A stretch of DNA of 64,000 nt from Bog-159 sp963756605 (GTDB lineage: Bacteria > Acidobacteriota > Terriglobia > Bryobacterales > Bryobacteraceae), in assembly GCA_963756605.1 (NCBI GenBank), contig CAVWOT010000012.1:1-64000 (forward strand), in the 5' to 3' direction. Both the position numbers and the translations under genes were made by a program. The first letter of the stretch is position 1, and each line of letters begins with the position of its first letter. Below the pieces are notes generated by a model. The model searched no databases. It was not told the origin of the DNA and saw nothing but the letters and a program-made list of their open reading frames with translations. This document shows, piece by piece, positions 16,061 to 25,803 of the stretch.

Positions 16061-17409
16061 GGCTCTGAGCGAGAATTCGTAAAAGTGCCATTTTACGCGA
16101 CTTTCTTCAAGGTGCAAACTGCGATGAATTCGAGGTTCATCACGGCCATGCGCTTGGCCTTCAGCAGCAGATAGCGGAGGTTCTTGTAGCCGCGACCCCT
16201 GTTGATCAGCATGCGAATATTCCCGTTGACGGCCTCAACTACGCCAAAGCGCACTTTGGTCTCGCAATAGTTGGCTATACCTTCCACGTGTTTCAAAAGG
16301 GTCGCCGCCAGTTTCTCAAACGGAGCCAGACGCTGCCATTTCAGTTGGTCCATCCACCGGTTCAAGTAGTTGAGCATGGCCCCTCGGTATCGGTAGTTCC
16401 ATAGCCTCTCTAAGCTCTCTTTCAACAGATAGCCTTTAAAGACTCGCCGATTGAGTTCGAACAGCCGGTTCAATTCCCCGCGGTGTTCCGGGGTCAGGTT
16501 CTTCCAGCGACTCATCAGCAGCCACTTCTTCCCTTTGATGAGGCCCCGCTTCTTAGGCCCTTGCCGAAAGAATTCCGCCTTCCGCACTTCGTCGATGGCA
16601 TCGTTGGCGTGTTGCACGATGTGAAACTTGTCGTAGACGATCTTGCACTGGGGTGCCCATTGCTCGATGCTCAACCGGAACGGTTCCCACATGTCGACAC
16701 AAGCCGCCTCAATGCGCTTCCGCTGCCCACTGACCAACTGGGTACGAAAGTACTCATCCAGCGTCTCCTTCTTCCGCTCCTGGCCAAACCATAATGGCTC
16801 GCCGGTTTCCAGATTGCACACCACCGTCAGAAACTTGTCTTTCTTGCCCCGGTAGATTTCATCGATGCCCATCTGCCGTAACGGCGGTTGCCTCCGCTTG
16901 CTATCCCACCGCTCCAGACACCGCAGATCGATCGCTCGGACGGTGCTCTCCGATAGCCCCATCCGTCGAGCTACTTGCCGCGCCGAAGCACTCTCGCACG
17001 CCTGGCCGACCGCGTCCTCAAACCGCCTGCTGAAGGGGGCCTTGCTCGGCAGCGGCGGCACCTTCTCGATCCGCACGCCGCACGCCGGGCATTTCACCCG
17101 ATACACTTCGATGTGTACCGTAGCTTGAAATACACTCCAGGGCAGGTCCCGCACCGCCCGTTCCCGGCTGTCGTGCGCATCGGTGAACTTCCGCCCGCAG
17201 CCGGAACACTCCAGTTTCCGGTTGCCGCGCTTTCGCCGGACCCAAAGATCTAAGGTCTTGTTCTTCTCGTCGATTTCCTGCCGGTACACACGGTATCCAG
17301 GCCACTGAAGGATGCGGGTAAACTCGTTGTCACTAGGCAACTTCCAAATCTAACGCCATTCTCAGAGTGGCCGCCATTTCACCAGCTTTACGAATTCTCG
17401 CGCAGAGCC
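16061..17409 (-). mobile_element. ISL3-family insertion sequence, complete
   Basis: The element is 1349 bp. The left end starts GGCTCTGAGCGAGAATTCGT and the right end, inverted, GGCTCTGCGCGAGAATTCGT, so the terminal repeats match with one mismatch over about 23 bp. The 8-bp target duplication GCTTTTGT is perfect at 16053-16060 and 17410-17417. One intact transposase gene fills it, so the insertion is probably recent. Confidence 0.95.
16093..17340 (-). CDS. ISL3 family transposase
   Basis: The transposase has 415 aa. An N-terminal zinc-finger region has paired cysteines (CSGCGRKF about residue 46, CPACGVRI about residue 85). A helix-turn-helix follows (ARQVARRMGLSESTVRAID). The catalytic core shows GIDEIYRGKKDKFLTVV, VDMWEPFRLSI and the final acidic site in FGVVEAVNGNIRML. 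This is the usual ISL3 length and order. The gene appears intact and fills the IS. Confidence 0.95.
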   Translation of the reverse strand: MPSDNEFTRILQWPGYRVYRQEIDEKNKTLDLWVRRKRGNRKLECSGCGRKFTDAHDSRERAVRDLPWSVFQATVHIEVYRVKCPACGVRIEKVPPLPSKAPFSRRFEDAVGQACESASARQVARRMGLSESTVRAIDLRCLERWDSKRRQPPLRQMGIDEIYRGKKDKFLTVVCNLETGEPLWFGQERKKETLDEYFRTQLVSGQRKRIEAACVDMWEPFRLSIEQWAPQCKIVYDKFHIVQHANDAIDEVRKAEFFRQGPKKRGLIKGKKWLLMSRWKNLTPEHRGELNRLFELNRRVFKGYLLKESLERLWNYRYRGAMLNYLNRWMDQLKWQRLAPFEKLAATLLKHVEGIANYCETKVRFGVVEAVNGNIRMLINRGRGYKNLRYLLLKAKRMAVMNLEFIAVCTLKKVA

Positions 17410-17489
17410 GCTTTTGTAAAGCGGCGTCATTGTTTTGATCCTTTCCCTTTGTTTTGTAACACGAATGTTACTCAGCGACATCATCGCTA

Positions 17490-18257
17490 TCATTGAACGT
17501 CGGTCACTTTGCCGTCCACGAATGTCACTTTCAGATCCTGGTAGTAATAGATCTGCTTAGCGCCGACGGTGGCAATCTTCTTAGGCTGGCCGAAACTGGC
17601 CACAACCTGAGCTTTCGTCTGGCTCAACGAAATCGCCGCGGGGTCCGGGGGCGGCGGAGGCGGCGGCGCGATGGGTTCAGGCGGCTTTTCCGCCGGAGGT
17701 TCTTGAGGCACCGGCGGCTGAGAAGTCGCGGCGGACTCGTTTGCTGCATCTACTGCGATCACTTGCGCGATTACCTTCTCGATCTGGTCGGGCGGCGGCG
17801 GCGACCCCTTGGGGAACGGGAACCGGAGCGTACCTTTGTAGCGAACGTCGTTGAAGGGATCGCTGAGAAACTCGAAGACCACGCCATCGTCCTTGATGTC
17901 GATCTTCTCGACCCAGAACTTTTCGCCCCGGACAAACATCCGGTTACCGGTCATTCCAGGTAGGCGGTTGATCTTACCGAAGAGACTCTGTGTAATCCTG
18001 CCATCCTTATAGACGTTGGGTACCACGTTTGGAATATCGGTGGTAACCATGACCAGGTTGTCCTTTTTCAGAATCAGAACCACGCCTGCCGTAACGATAT
18101 CGCTCTTGTCGGCGGATGCTTTAGTGAGAATAAATTTGGCTTCCAGGCGATCTTGTATGGGGGCGCGCCAGTCTTGGTCGTCGGCATTCATAAAAGTGGC
18201 CGTGGCCACCAGCATGATAGCCGCCCGCGTCATCGATCTTATATTATTCGCTCTCAT
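17490..18257 (-). CDS. exported protein with a Pro-rich linker and C-terminal small domain
   Basis: The protein has 255 aa. The ATG at 18257 is followed by a signal peptide (MTRAAIMLVATATFMNADDQ). The first domain (about 30-165) includes SDIVTAGVVLILKKDNLVMV and FVRGEKFWVEKIDIKDDGV. A linker rich in PPEPIAPPPPPPP precedes a C-terminal segment AQVVASFGQPKKIATVG ending YYYQDLKVTFVDGKV. The last segment resembles the SmpA/BamE-like fold by pattern only. Homologues of this layout are common in Acidobacteria, but I know no function. Confidence 0.75.
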   Translation of the reverse strand: MRANNIRSMTRAAIMLVATATFMNADDQDWRAPIQDRLEAKFILTKASADKSDIVTAGVVLILKKDNLVMVTTDIPNVVPNVYKDGRITQSLFGKINRLPGMTGNRMFVRGEKFWVEKIDIKDDGVVFEFLSDPFNDVRYKGTLRFPFPKGSPPPPDQIEKVIAQVIAVDAANESAATSQPPVPQEPPAEKPPEPIAPPPPPPPDPAAISLSQTKAQVVASFGQPKKIATVGAKQIYYYQDLKVTFVDGKVTDVQ

Positions 18258-18384
18258 ATCGTTCTCTTTAATAGAAACCCAACGCAAGAATACATAGTCG
18301 TACAGTTGCAAGTCGTCCGCTCGATTGGTACGATTTCAAGACGGTCCTTACTAAGTACTGCGGAAACCGGAGGAAAAAGGCGTC

Positions 18385-18933
18385 ATGCCGGACCCTCAAA
18401 AAATATCTGCTGCCGAGGCGGATGTAAACGAACTTTTCAGCCTCGTTTATGAGGAACTGCGGCGGTTGGCTTCGTTTGTCCGGAGGAACGAGGGCAACGC
18501 CACGATCAGTTCCACGGCTCTGGTTCACGAGGCGTGGATGAAACTACAGGGATCACCGCACCTGGCGGCTACTTCGCGCAGCCATTTCAAAGGAATCGCG
18601 ACGAAGGCGATGCGGCAGATCCTGGTGGATGAAGCGCGGCGCAGGGGCGCGCGTAAAAGAGGCGGGGCCGGGGGGATCGACTTTGTTCCGCTAAGCGACT
18701 CCATTGATGCGATGGCCGCCTGGCCTGAGGAACTGTTGGCGCTGGACATGGCCTTGAAGGAACTGGAGGGCTTGAATCCCCGCCAGGCAAGGGTGGTGGA
18801 GAGCCGCTTCTTTGGGGGAATGGACATGCCGGAAATCGCCGCGCTGCTTGGTGTTTCCGAATCGTCGGTGGATCGCGACTGGCGGTCGGCTCGGGCGTGG
18901 CTGGCGGGCAGAATCAATCCCAACGCAGAGTAA
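18385..18933 (+). CDS. ECF-type RNA polymerase sigma factor
   Basis: The 182-aa protein has region 2 (LVYEELRRLASFVRRNEGNA, then STALVHEAWMKLQGSP) and region 4 (LNPRQARVVESRFFGGMDMP followed by EIAALLGVSESSVDRDWRSA). This is the TIGR02999-like ECF subfamily that is commonly linked to serine/threonine kinases. GGAGGA lies upstream. The kinase gene starts 5 bp after its stop, so the two are one operon. No anti-sigma factor is present; phosphorylation by the kinase is the likely control, by analogy. Confidence 0.92.
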   Translation: MPDPQKISAAEADVNELFSLVYEELRRLASFVRRNEGNATISSTALVHEAWMKLQGSPHLAATSRSHFKGIATKAMRQILVDEARRRGARKRGGAGGIDFVPLSDSIDAMAAWPEELLALDMALKELEGLNPRQARVVESRFFGGMDMPEIAALLGVSESSVDRDWRSARAWLAGRINPNAE

Positions 18934-18938
18934 ATTCG

Positions 18939-21557
18939 ATGGATAGCGCGCGCTGGGATCAAATCGTATCGCTCTTCTATGACGCGGCGGCGCGGCCGGA
19001 ATCTGAGCGGCAATCCTTTTTGGCCGCGGCCTGCGCGGATGATGCGGATCTGGTGGCGGAGGTGCGCGCCATGCTGCAGGCGGACAGCCGGGGCGCGCCG
19101 CTGCTCGATCGGGGCTTGCCGGAGGTTGCGTATCGAATGGTAGGCGCGCCGATCGAGACGCTGCCATTCCAGGAGGTGGGTCCATACCGGCTCATTCGGA
19201 TTCTGGGCGAGGGCGGGATGGGGGTGGTGGGACTCGCCGAACGCGAGGACACTGGCGGCCAGGTAGCGATCAAGTTCCTATTGCACGCGGGGATGACGCC
19301 CGCGCGGCGGGAACGCTTTGCGGGCGAGATCAGGACGCTGGCGAAGCTCAGGCACCCGTTCATTGCGCGGCTGTATGACGCGGGCGCGCTGGCCGATGGC
19401 ACTCCGTGGTTTGTCATGGAGTATGTGGATGGCAAACCTTTCACAGCTTATTGCCTGGAGCAAGCACGGCCGGTGGAAGAGTTGTTACGCCTTTTCCGGT
19501 CGGTTTGCCAGGCGGTACAGTACGCGCACGGGCAGGAAGTCATCCACCGCGATCTGAAACCTTCGAACATTCTGGTAGAGGCGGATGGGACGCCGCGCCT
19601 GCTCGACTTCGGCATTGCGCGAGAGCTGAACGACGCGGGTGAGCGGGCGGACCGTCCCGGGTATAGTTTGCGGTTCCTGTCGCCAGATTACGCCGCACCA
19701 GAGTGGGAGCGCGACGGAATCGTGGGCGCGTTTACGGATGTGTATTCGCTGGGTGTCATTCTGTATGAGGTTCTGGCTGGGCGGCGGCCGTTTGAACGTT
19801 CTAAGCTAACGGCGGCGGGAGACGCGAGTGCGGTTGTCGAACTTCCTCCCGAAAAGCCTTCGGCGCGTGCGAATCGCCGACTTGGCCGGAGGGATTGGAG
19901 CGATCTGGATGCGTTGTGTCTGAAGGCGCTCGACCACGATGTGCGGGGGCGCTACGGATCGGTAGAGGGGCTGATACGGGACATCGATCATTACCTGAAG
20001 GGGGAACCGCTGGAGGCGCGGCCAAGTGGCTGGAGCTACCGGGCAGGTAAGTTCGTACGGAGAAACCGGAGCCAGGTTCTGGCCGCTGGGTTAGTTTTCA
20101 CTCTGATTGTCGGGCTGGTGGTGTTCTTCACGGCGCGATTGACGCGGGCGCGCAATGGGGCGCTGGCAGAGGCCGCGCGGACGAAACGGGTCGAGCGGTT
20201 CATGTTGAGCCTGTTTAAGGGCGGCGAGGAAGCCGCACCCTCCACCGAGCTGCGTGCAGCTACTTTGCTCGACCGCGGCGTGAAAGAGGCGGCTTCGCTG
20301 GATTCGGACCCCGAAACCCAAGCGGATCTCTACGAGACGTTGGGAAGCATGTTTGAGCTGCTCAATAATTACCCAAAGGCAGACGAACTTCTCCGTATGG
20401 GCCTTGATAAGATGAAGGCGGCTCTGGGACCAGATCATCCAAAGGTTGCCGAAGCTGTGTCGCAACTGGGTACGCTCCGTGGTGACCAAGGCCGGGTTAA
20501 AGAGGCGGAAGTCTTAGCGCGAGAAGGAATGAAGATTGCCAGCCGCCGCTCGGCGCCCGATTCTCCCTCAGTTTTGGAAGCGAAGGCAACATTAGCTCGG
20601 GTGCTGCTGCTAGGCGGGTCCTACCAGAAGGCGGTCGATTTGCTCGACCCAATTGTCCGGCTCCAGCCAGCGACGGAAGAGGGTACGCAAATTCTCAGGG
20701 ACAGTCTGACGGCCATGGGTGTTGCCAGTTACTATCTCGGACGGTATGAATCCGCCGAGTCACTCGACCGCCGTGCACTTGCACTGGACCAGCGCTTGTT
20801 TGGCAAATCGGATCCGCAGACGGCCACCGACATGATGAACCTGGGTTCAGTCAAATTGACCCTGGGGGAGTATTCTGAGGCAGAGGGCTTCCACCGGGAG
20901 GCCGTCGACATCATCACCGCGTGGTACGGGCCCGACCATCCGGATACAGCTTCTCACGAGAGCGTCTTCGCCCGTACGCTGGAATTGGAAGGCAAGACTG
21001 CCGAGGCGGAAGCTCTTCTACAACGGGCGCTCAAAATCCAGGAACGCGCCTATGGCCCAACTCATCCCTATGTGGCGTTTACCCTCGAATCGCTGGGCAG
21101 GCTGGCAACGCTGCGCGGCGATCTGGGGTCGGCCGAGACATACTTGACGCGAGCCGTGCAGATCAATCGAGGTGAATACGGTGAAGACAACCATTTCACT
21201 GCCGCCGCAAATTTCGATTTGGCTGAAGCGTACCTGAAGGAGGGTCAGAACAGTCATGCTGAGCAAATCCTTCGCGGCGCAGTGCGAGTTTTGATTGCAG
21301 AGCTCCCTCCTGGCGATGCGCACATCGGAGCTGCTGAAATCAGCTGGGGACGTTCCCTGCTTCGATTGAAGCGCTACGGTGATGCAGAGAAAGAACTCGC
21401 CGCCGGTTACCAAATATTGGCCAAACAAACACATCCGCCGGCGGATCGGATGCTGGAAGCGCGCCACGATCTTGCGGCTGTGTACGATGCCTTAAAGCAG
21501 CCTGAAAAGGCGGCTCAGTTCCGCGCGGTATCGGCTGGGGGCGGGGGACCGCTGTAG
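18939..21557 (+). CDS. serine/threonine protein kinase with membrane segment and TPR repeats
   Basis: The protein has 872 aa. An N-terminal region (1-80) precedes a Hanks-type kinase: glycine loop ILGEGGMGVVG, VAIKFLL, HRDLKPSNILVE, DFGIAREL and APEWERDGIVGAFTDVYSLG. All catalytic residues are present. A single membrane helix (VLAAGLVFTLIVGLVVFFTA, about residue 390) is followed by roughly ten TPR-like repeats (for example GPDHPKVAEAVSQLGTLRGD). The kinase should be cytoplasmic and the TPR part outside the inner membrane. The start is the ATG at 18939, just after the sigma gene. Confidence 0.93.
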   Translation: MDSARWDQIVSLFYDAAARPESERQSFLAAACADDADLVAEVRAMLQADSRGAPLLDRGLPEVAYRMVGAPIETLPFQEVGPYRLIRILGEGGMGVVGLAEREDTGGQVAIKFLLHAGMTPARRERFAGEIRTLAKLRHPFIARLYDAGALADGTPWFVMEYVDGKPFTAYCLEQARPVEELLRLFRSVCQAVQYAHGQEVIHRDLKPSNILVEADGTPRLLDFGIARELNDAGERADRPGYSLRFLSPDYAAPEWERDGIVGAFTDVYSLGVILYEVLAGRRPFERSKLTAAGDASAVVELPPEKPSARANRRLGRRDWSDLDALCLKALDHDVRGRYGSVEGLIRDIDHYLKGEPLEARPSGWSYRAGKFVRRNRSQVLAAGLVFTLIVGLVVFFTARLTRARNGALAEAARTKRVERFMLSLFKGGEEAAPSTELRAATLLDRGVKEAASLDSDPETQADLYETLGSMFELLNNYPKADELLRMGLDKMKAALGPDHPKVAEAVSQLGTLRGDQGRVKEAEVLAREGMKIASRRSAPDSPSVLEAKATLARVLLLGGSYQKAVDLLDPIVRLQPATEEGTQILRDSLTAMGVASYYLGRYESAESLDRRALALDQRLFGKSDPQTATDMMNLGSVKLTLGEYSEAEGFHREAVDIITAWYGPDHPDTASHESVFARTLELEGKTAEAEALLQRALKIQERAYGPTHPYVAFTLESLGRLATLRGDLGSAETYLTRAVQINRGEYGEDNHFTAAANFDLAEAYLKEGQNSHAEQILRGAVRVLIAELPPGDAHIGAAEISWGRSLLRLKRYGDAEKELAAGYQILAKQTHPPADRMLEARHDLAAVYDALKQPEKAAQFRAVSAGGGGPL

Positions 21558-21571
21558 CGCCCCGAGACAGC

Positions 21572-21603
21572 GGCTGCCCACAAAGCAGCCGGCCTGAGAG
21601 GCC
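21572..21603. repeat. tandem short inverted repeats after the kinase gene
   Basis: GGCTGCccacaaaGCAGCC (21572-21590) is followed directly by GGCCTgagAGGCC. There is no T tract, so these may be a REP-like element or a factor-dependent terminator region for the sigma/kinase operon. Confidence 0.45.
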
Positions 21604-21694
21604 GCCGTAGGCAGAGTGCCTGCCCCATATGCACCCGTCTGTGGGCTGGCACGGGGTTTCGAGGGTGTGCCAGGGCGAATCCTATTAACTTAAC

Positions 21695-21967
21695 TTAATC
21701 GATCAGCCGCAAATCATGCAGGGCGCCGGCGAACCGGCGCAAGGCATCTCCGTACGCTTTGGCGGCTTTGTTATAGCGCTCTGTAGTGGAATACAAGAGA
21801 TGTGTGCCGTCCGGCGTGTGCAAGCCCAAATCGCGCGCATCGGCGGCATTGCCGTCAAAATCGTCTTTTGCAGAGTCGAAGCTTGCGCGGGCCGCGTTTA
21901 CTTCTTCTCTCAAGCGATCAAGCAGCCGCTCCTGTTCAAGACTGCCCTGTAACGGTGCAGGACCCAT
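21695..21967 (-). CDS. small helical protein of unknown function
   Basis: The protein has 90 aa and is almost entirely helical: RLLDRLREEVNAARASFDSA and YNKAAKAYGDALRRFAGALH flank a short LHTPDGTHLL turn. Small proteins with this pattern (helix, PDGT turn, helix) recur in acidobacterial genomes. It has no signal peptide or cysteines. It stands alone on the minus strand. The ATG at 21967 is the only good start. Confidence 0.6.
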   Translation of the reverse strand: MGPAPLQGSLEQERLLDRLREEVNAARASFDSAKDDFDGNAADARDLGLHTPDGTHLLYSTTERYNKAAKAYGDALRRFAGALHDLRLID

Positions 21968-22071
21968 GGCAGATCAAGGCTAGCATACGACTTCGAGATG
22001 CGGTGCGTCAAGCCTTCCGGTACCCAGTAATTTCAACAGTCGGACGCGACTCGTTAACGCAAGCAGACCGG

Positions 22072-22902
22072 CTAATTCGCTGTCGGTTTCTCAGCTTCGT
22101 CAATCACCAGAATCTGAACCGGGGCTTCCCGCATCTGCAGCTTCAGCCCAAGTTGTTCCTGCGTAGCGGTGAAGATGGATGGTCCGTCAGCGCCGGTGCC
22201 TTCTGATGGCGCGGTCGAGTCCATGTTGGCCTTGAGTCGAACGCTTTCGGGTACGAATTCCAGCTTGAAGTCGAAGCTGCCATCCAGGCCGGTGCCGTCT
22301 ACCACCGGGCGTTTCATTTGATCCGCCAACATCCGGGCCACGTAGGAAATCGGGGCACTTTCAAAAGTCATTACCCGTAACCGGCCATTGAATTTGATGC
22401 CAAGCCTGGGGCCGGGCGGGCCGGCAGCGGCATGCAGCTTGGGTCCGCCTTTCGCTTGCACGATGACATACGCCGGAGTCTTTCGGGTTTCCGGATGCGT
22501 CTTGAGTTTGAATCTTTCGGCCAGCAGGGACTGCAACATCAGCTTGATCTGGTGGTCGCGTAAGACCGGCTCGTTCCCCACATCTTGTTCAGACGTGGCC
22601 TCGATATCGAACCGGTCGGCATCCAGCCATTTCGGACCGCCGGCAAGCTCATACTGACTGATCCCAAACGCGAATGTGATGAGTGCCTGCAGGGTGGCCT
22701 TTTGAGCCTTGAATCTCCCACCCGGAAGGCGGTAGATGACGGACTGGGTACCTTCCCCACTCGGTTTAATGGACGCAACCTCAAACTCAGGCGGGTGACC
22801 GGTTGACTGGCCGAAGCCGTGGGCACCTAACACCATTGCACAGGCGAGTACACAGGCGGGGACGATCAGCTTTCCCGCCGATTTCGTGCGCATGTAGCTC
22901 AC
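22072..22902 (-). CDS. TIGR03435 family exported protein
   Basis: The protein has 276 aa. A signal peptide (PACVLACAMVLGAHGFGQS) is followed by the family hallmarks: FEVASIKPSGEG, GGRFKAQKATLQALITFAFG, GGPKWLDADRFDIEA, LLAERFKLKTHPETR, VVDGTGLDGSFDFKLEF and a C-terminal VQILVIDEAEKPT. This family is greatly expanded in Solibacter-like Acidobacteria and its function is unknown. Its ATG overlaps the stop of the PQQ-propeller gene in ATGA, so the two are co-translated. Confidence 0.93.
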   Translation of the reverse strand: MSYMRTKSAGKLIVPACVLACAMVLGAHGFGQSTGHPPEFEVASIKPSGEGTQSVIYRLPGGRFKAQKATLQALITFAFGISQYELAGGPKWLDADRFDIEATSEQDVGNEPVLRDHQIKLMLQSLLAERFKLKTHPETRKTPAYVIVQAKGGPKLHAAAGPPGPRLGIKFNGRLRVMTFESAPISYVARMLADQMKRPVVDGTGLDGSFDFKLEFVPESVRLKANMDSTAPSEGTGADGPSIFTATQEQLGLKLQMREAPVQILVIDEAEKPTAN

Positions 22903-24233
22903 CGGTTTAGCGCAGCCTGCCGGGTGCGAAACAGCTCGCCGGCTGACCGTATATACACCGAATCGCCGGCCAGCGCCAATGACGCATAGACCGGCTCGCC
23001 CAGCGAGTTAGTCGCCAGCACTTCGAAATCCGGGCCGGCCTTCACCACGTAAGTATCGCCGTCGTTACTGGTGATCATCAGCTTGCCATCGAAAGCCACC
23101 GGCGCGCCGGTGAATTGCCCGGGTTGCGGGAAGCGCTTGCCTTCATATTTAACTTCGCCCGTGGCGGCGCCTAGGCACGTTAACAGGCCCGCTCCGGTCA
23201 TGACGTATAAGTAGTCGCCGTAAAGAATTGGTGAAGGGATGTAGCCAGTCCCCTTGTCGTATTTCCAGGCCACGCGCGGCTGATCCTTGGCGGGATCGAG
23301 GCGGATAGCGATGACGATCTTCTTGGGAAAACCGCTCGAAACGTACACCATGCCGTGCCCGAATACGGGCGTGTGGACGGAGTTGCTGCCGAGTCCTTCG
23401 GTGCGCCAAAGCTCCTGTCCGCTGCGTGGGTTATAGGCGACCACGTCCTCCAAGGAGGGAACGATCAAAGCCGGCTGCCCACCGGATTCCACGATGACGG
23501 GCGTGGTCCAGGTGACCGCTTCATTGCGCTTCACCTTCCATGCGATCTTGCCATCGGCGGCAGACACCGCCGCCAGGAACGATGCATCGCCTTCGTCCTG
23601 GTCCGCAAGGATCAGGACCTTGTCCTCGAATAAAACCGGCGAGACGCCCGTCCCCACGCCCAGCGTAGCGATTCCGCCCAGTGACATCTTCCAAACCAGG
23701 TTGCCGTCGAAATCGTATTTGTACAGGTCCTGCGATTTTAAGTAGGCATGTAGGTACTTACCGTCTGTGACCGGTGTAGGCGAGGCGTAGGTATTGAACT
23801 TGTGTACGTCGTCGTAAACGGCGCCGTCATATGCGACGCGCTCCCAAAGCTGCTTGCCGGAAGGCGCGTCGAAACACAGGACCTGCAGCGTGTGTTTATG
23901 CGTTCCGCCGACGCTATCCGGATGGCGGAAGGGTTGGCCTTCCACCTTGTGTTTGACAGGAGCGGCGCCCGGTATCACTTCGCCTTCAATATCGGTGGTG
24001 AGAAATACGGGGTTCCCCCAAATTATGGGCGAGGCATGCCCGCGTCCGGACACGGTGGTCTTCCAGGCGACGTTCTGATCGTGGCTCCATCGGAACGGCA
24101 GGTTTTTTAGGGGGGAAACACCATTGGACGTGGGACCACGCCATCCCGGCCAGTCGTCCGGGCCGGCTGTGAGGCTGGTGATGGCGGTCAGCGCCACGGG
24201 GATCAGCAATAGGGAGCGCAGACAGAACCTCAT
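22899..24233 (-). CDS. PQQ-binding-like beta-propeller exported protein
   Basis: The 444-aa protein has a signal peptide (LRSLLLIPVALTAITSLTAG) and WPGWRGPTSNGVSP at the start of the mature part, a common opening of these proteins. Propeller blades follow, each with a GK/W pattern (DGKIAWKVKRNEAV, SGQELWRTEGLGSN, TGEVKYEGKRFPQ). No catalytic dehydrogenase residues are obvious, so a structural or binding role is likely. It is the first gene of a pair with the TIGR03435 gene. Confidence 0.88.
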   Translation of the reverse strand: MRFCLRSLLLIPVALTAITSLTAGPDDWPGWRGPTSNGVSPLKNLPFRWSHDQNVAWKTTVSGRGHASPIIWGNPVFLTTDIEGEVIPGAAPVKHKVEGQPFRHPDSVGGTHKHTLQVLCFDAPSGKQLWERVAYDGAVYDDVHKFNTYASPTPVTDGKYLHAYLKSQDLYKYDFDGNLVWKMSLGGIATLGVGTGVSPVLFEDKVLILADQDEGDASFLAAVSAADGKIAWKVKRNEAVTWTTPVIVESGGQPALIVPSLEDVVAYNPRSGQELWRTEGLGSNSVHTPVFGHGMVYVSSGFPKKIVIAIRLDPAKDQPRVAWKYDKGTGYIPSPILYGDYLYVMTGAGLLTCLGAATGEVKYEGKRFPQPGQFTGAPVAFDGKLMITSNDGDTYVVKAGPDFEVLATNSLGEPVYASLALAGDSVYIRSAGELFRTRQAALNR

Positions 24234-24843
24234 GGCAAGTTTAGCAGATTGGACGCGGGGTGCAGAGAAAGGTCTTGGCCGGCGGGGAGGCTGGCCTGCG
24301 AGGCCGCCGCAGTCTCGCCCGCTTGCTAGCGATAGCCGGGCTTGCCGGTGCGCGGGCGTTCCGATTTACCTGACCGATAGACGGCCGTGCGCCTAACCGC
24401 GACATGTTTTTCGCGCGATTGTAATTCGCCTAAGATCCTGCCGGGCTCGGCATCGGTGACGTAGATATGATGCTGCTCGTCGACGGCGACGCCGTGCGGG
24501 GTTGAGCGGGAAGAAGCCACGGTGCCGTCGATCCAGTGCACCACAAGCGACGACGAATCAGGACTGGCTGACCAGCCCGATCTCGAGCCAACGGCCACAT
24601 TGATCCAGGTCGAGCGGCGGCCGATGCGGTGGCGGATGTTCGGCCGTCTGTTTTTCAACAGTCTAACTAAATGATTATTAAATAAGTAATACGTAATTGG
24701 GTTCGTTTCGTATTGGTGCGGGCCAAAGTAATCGTTGATCTCCGCTACTTACTACAAAGTACTTTGCCGTACTGCGTTAACGGCAGCGCCCCGCCAAGCT
24801 CGACAGGCGGTCTTTCAAGCCTCCTATTCGTGTATAGCCGGCG
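24234..24843. other. low-coding stretch with one NHL-like remnant
   Basis: Only the fragment described separately (24326-24658) resembles a protein. The rest, including an AT-rich part at 24650-24780, holds no gene I can support. Confidence 0.4.
24326..24658 (-). pseudogene. NHL-repeat fragment
   Basis: The frame contains TPHGVAVDEQHHIYVTDAEP followed by GRILGEL, which fits a single NHL beta-propeller blade. A complete NHL protein has five or six blades and a signal peptide; neither is present. I read it as a leftover of a larger gene. Confidence 0.4.
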
Positions 24844-25512
24844 TCATGAATTGTCCTCCGCGACGTCGTCAGTGTTGCTCACCGTCACTCCGATGTCCAT
24901 CGCGGCGGGCACAGCCAGCGCGGAACCTTGCCGCACTGCTTGCAGCCGCTGCAGTTCATGCAGCGCGCGAAACATTGCGTTCTCGATGCTAGTTTGATAG
25001 CGACGCAGCTTACCCAGGGCATCTGGGCCGCTCACGTCGGCGATGAACGCTGCGCCGATGGTGGGGAGCAAGTCTTGCCGAAGTTCTGCGATTTGGCGGG
25101 CCTCCGCCTGGTGCTGGGCGTATTGGGCGCGGTCGGTGATGGTGGGTTGCATGAGGCGATCGGCGTACTGGTCCTTCCTGCGCTCGAGGTCCGCGGCCTT
25201 CTGGTTCTCCTGCTGCTCGCGGATATAAAGGTAATGATACTCTGTAACATCGCTTTCATAATGATTCAATCTTCGTAGCTTCCACAGGGCGCCGACGATC
25301 TGTTCGGCGAACGCGTTCTCCAACGGACCCACCGGCTTCAACTCCGCTTCCATTCGGACTTGGAACTCGGCTAGCTGGGCGGGATCCTCCCAAGACAGTA
25401 CGGTTGTACTAGTGGAAAGTAGACCATGCTGCACAGCATTTTGTGACGATTTCTCCTTCCCGGCGGCACTAACGGGGCCGCGCGATTCCCGACTGTTCAA
25501 CCGGTTCGCCAT
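24844..25512 (-). CDS. conserved hypothetical protein (ANR...SRGPVSAAGK type)
   Basis: The protein has 222 aa from ATG 25512 (a TTG at 25533 is possible). The N-terminus SRESRGPVSAAGKEKSSQNA followed by VQHGLLS matches a motif, roughly SxGPxTxxGKxxSxxNAxxHGL, that opens many hypothetical proteins in soil bacteria. The rest is helical and Gln/Arg-rich. The function is unknown; a phage- or DNA-related role has been suggested to me only by composition. It is divergent from the next gene, with an AT-rich intergenic region. Confidence 0.6.
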   Translation of the reverse strand: MANRLNSRESRGPVSAAGKEKSSQNAVQHGLLSTSTTVLSWEDPAQLAEFQVRMEAELKPVGPLENAFAEQIVGALWKLRRLNHYESDVTEYHYLYIREQQENQKAADLERRKDQYADRLMQPTITDRAQYAQHQAEARQIAELRQDLLPTIGAAFIADVSGPDALGKLRRYQTSIENAMFRALHELQRLQAVRQGSALAVPAAMDIGVTVSNTDDVAEDNS

Positions 25513-25803
25513 CAATTGCCGTTTGGTACTCAACCTATTTGTATCATGACATGAATCTAGTATATCCGCTTACCTCACCAATCGATAAGGTTTGTTGATA
25601 AAAGTTAGTTGGCAATTGCCTTCCAGCTACACTTATGCCAACATTAGGAATGATCAGGCCCGGATGATTAGTTTTCAAACAGGTTAGCCGATGACACTTT
25701 CTCCTAGAAACGATTGGGTTCGGCTTATTACGATCGGTACTTATCCTATCAGTGGCTTTCACCCGGAGTGACGGTTGTTCATATCGGTTACACGGGAGAA
25801 GCA

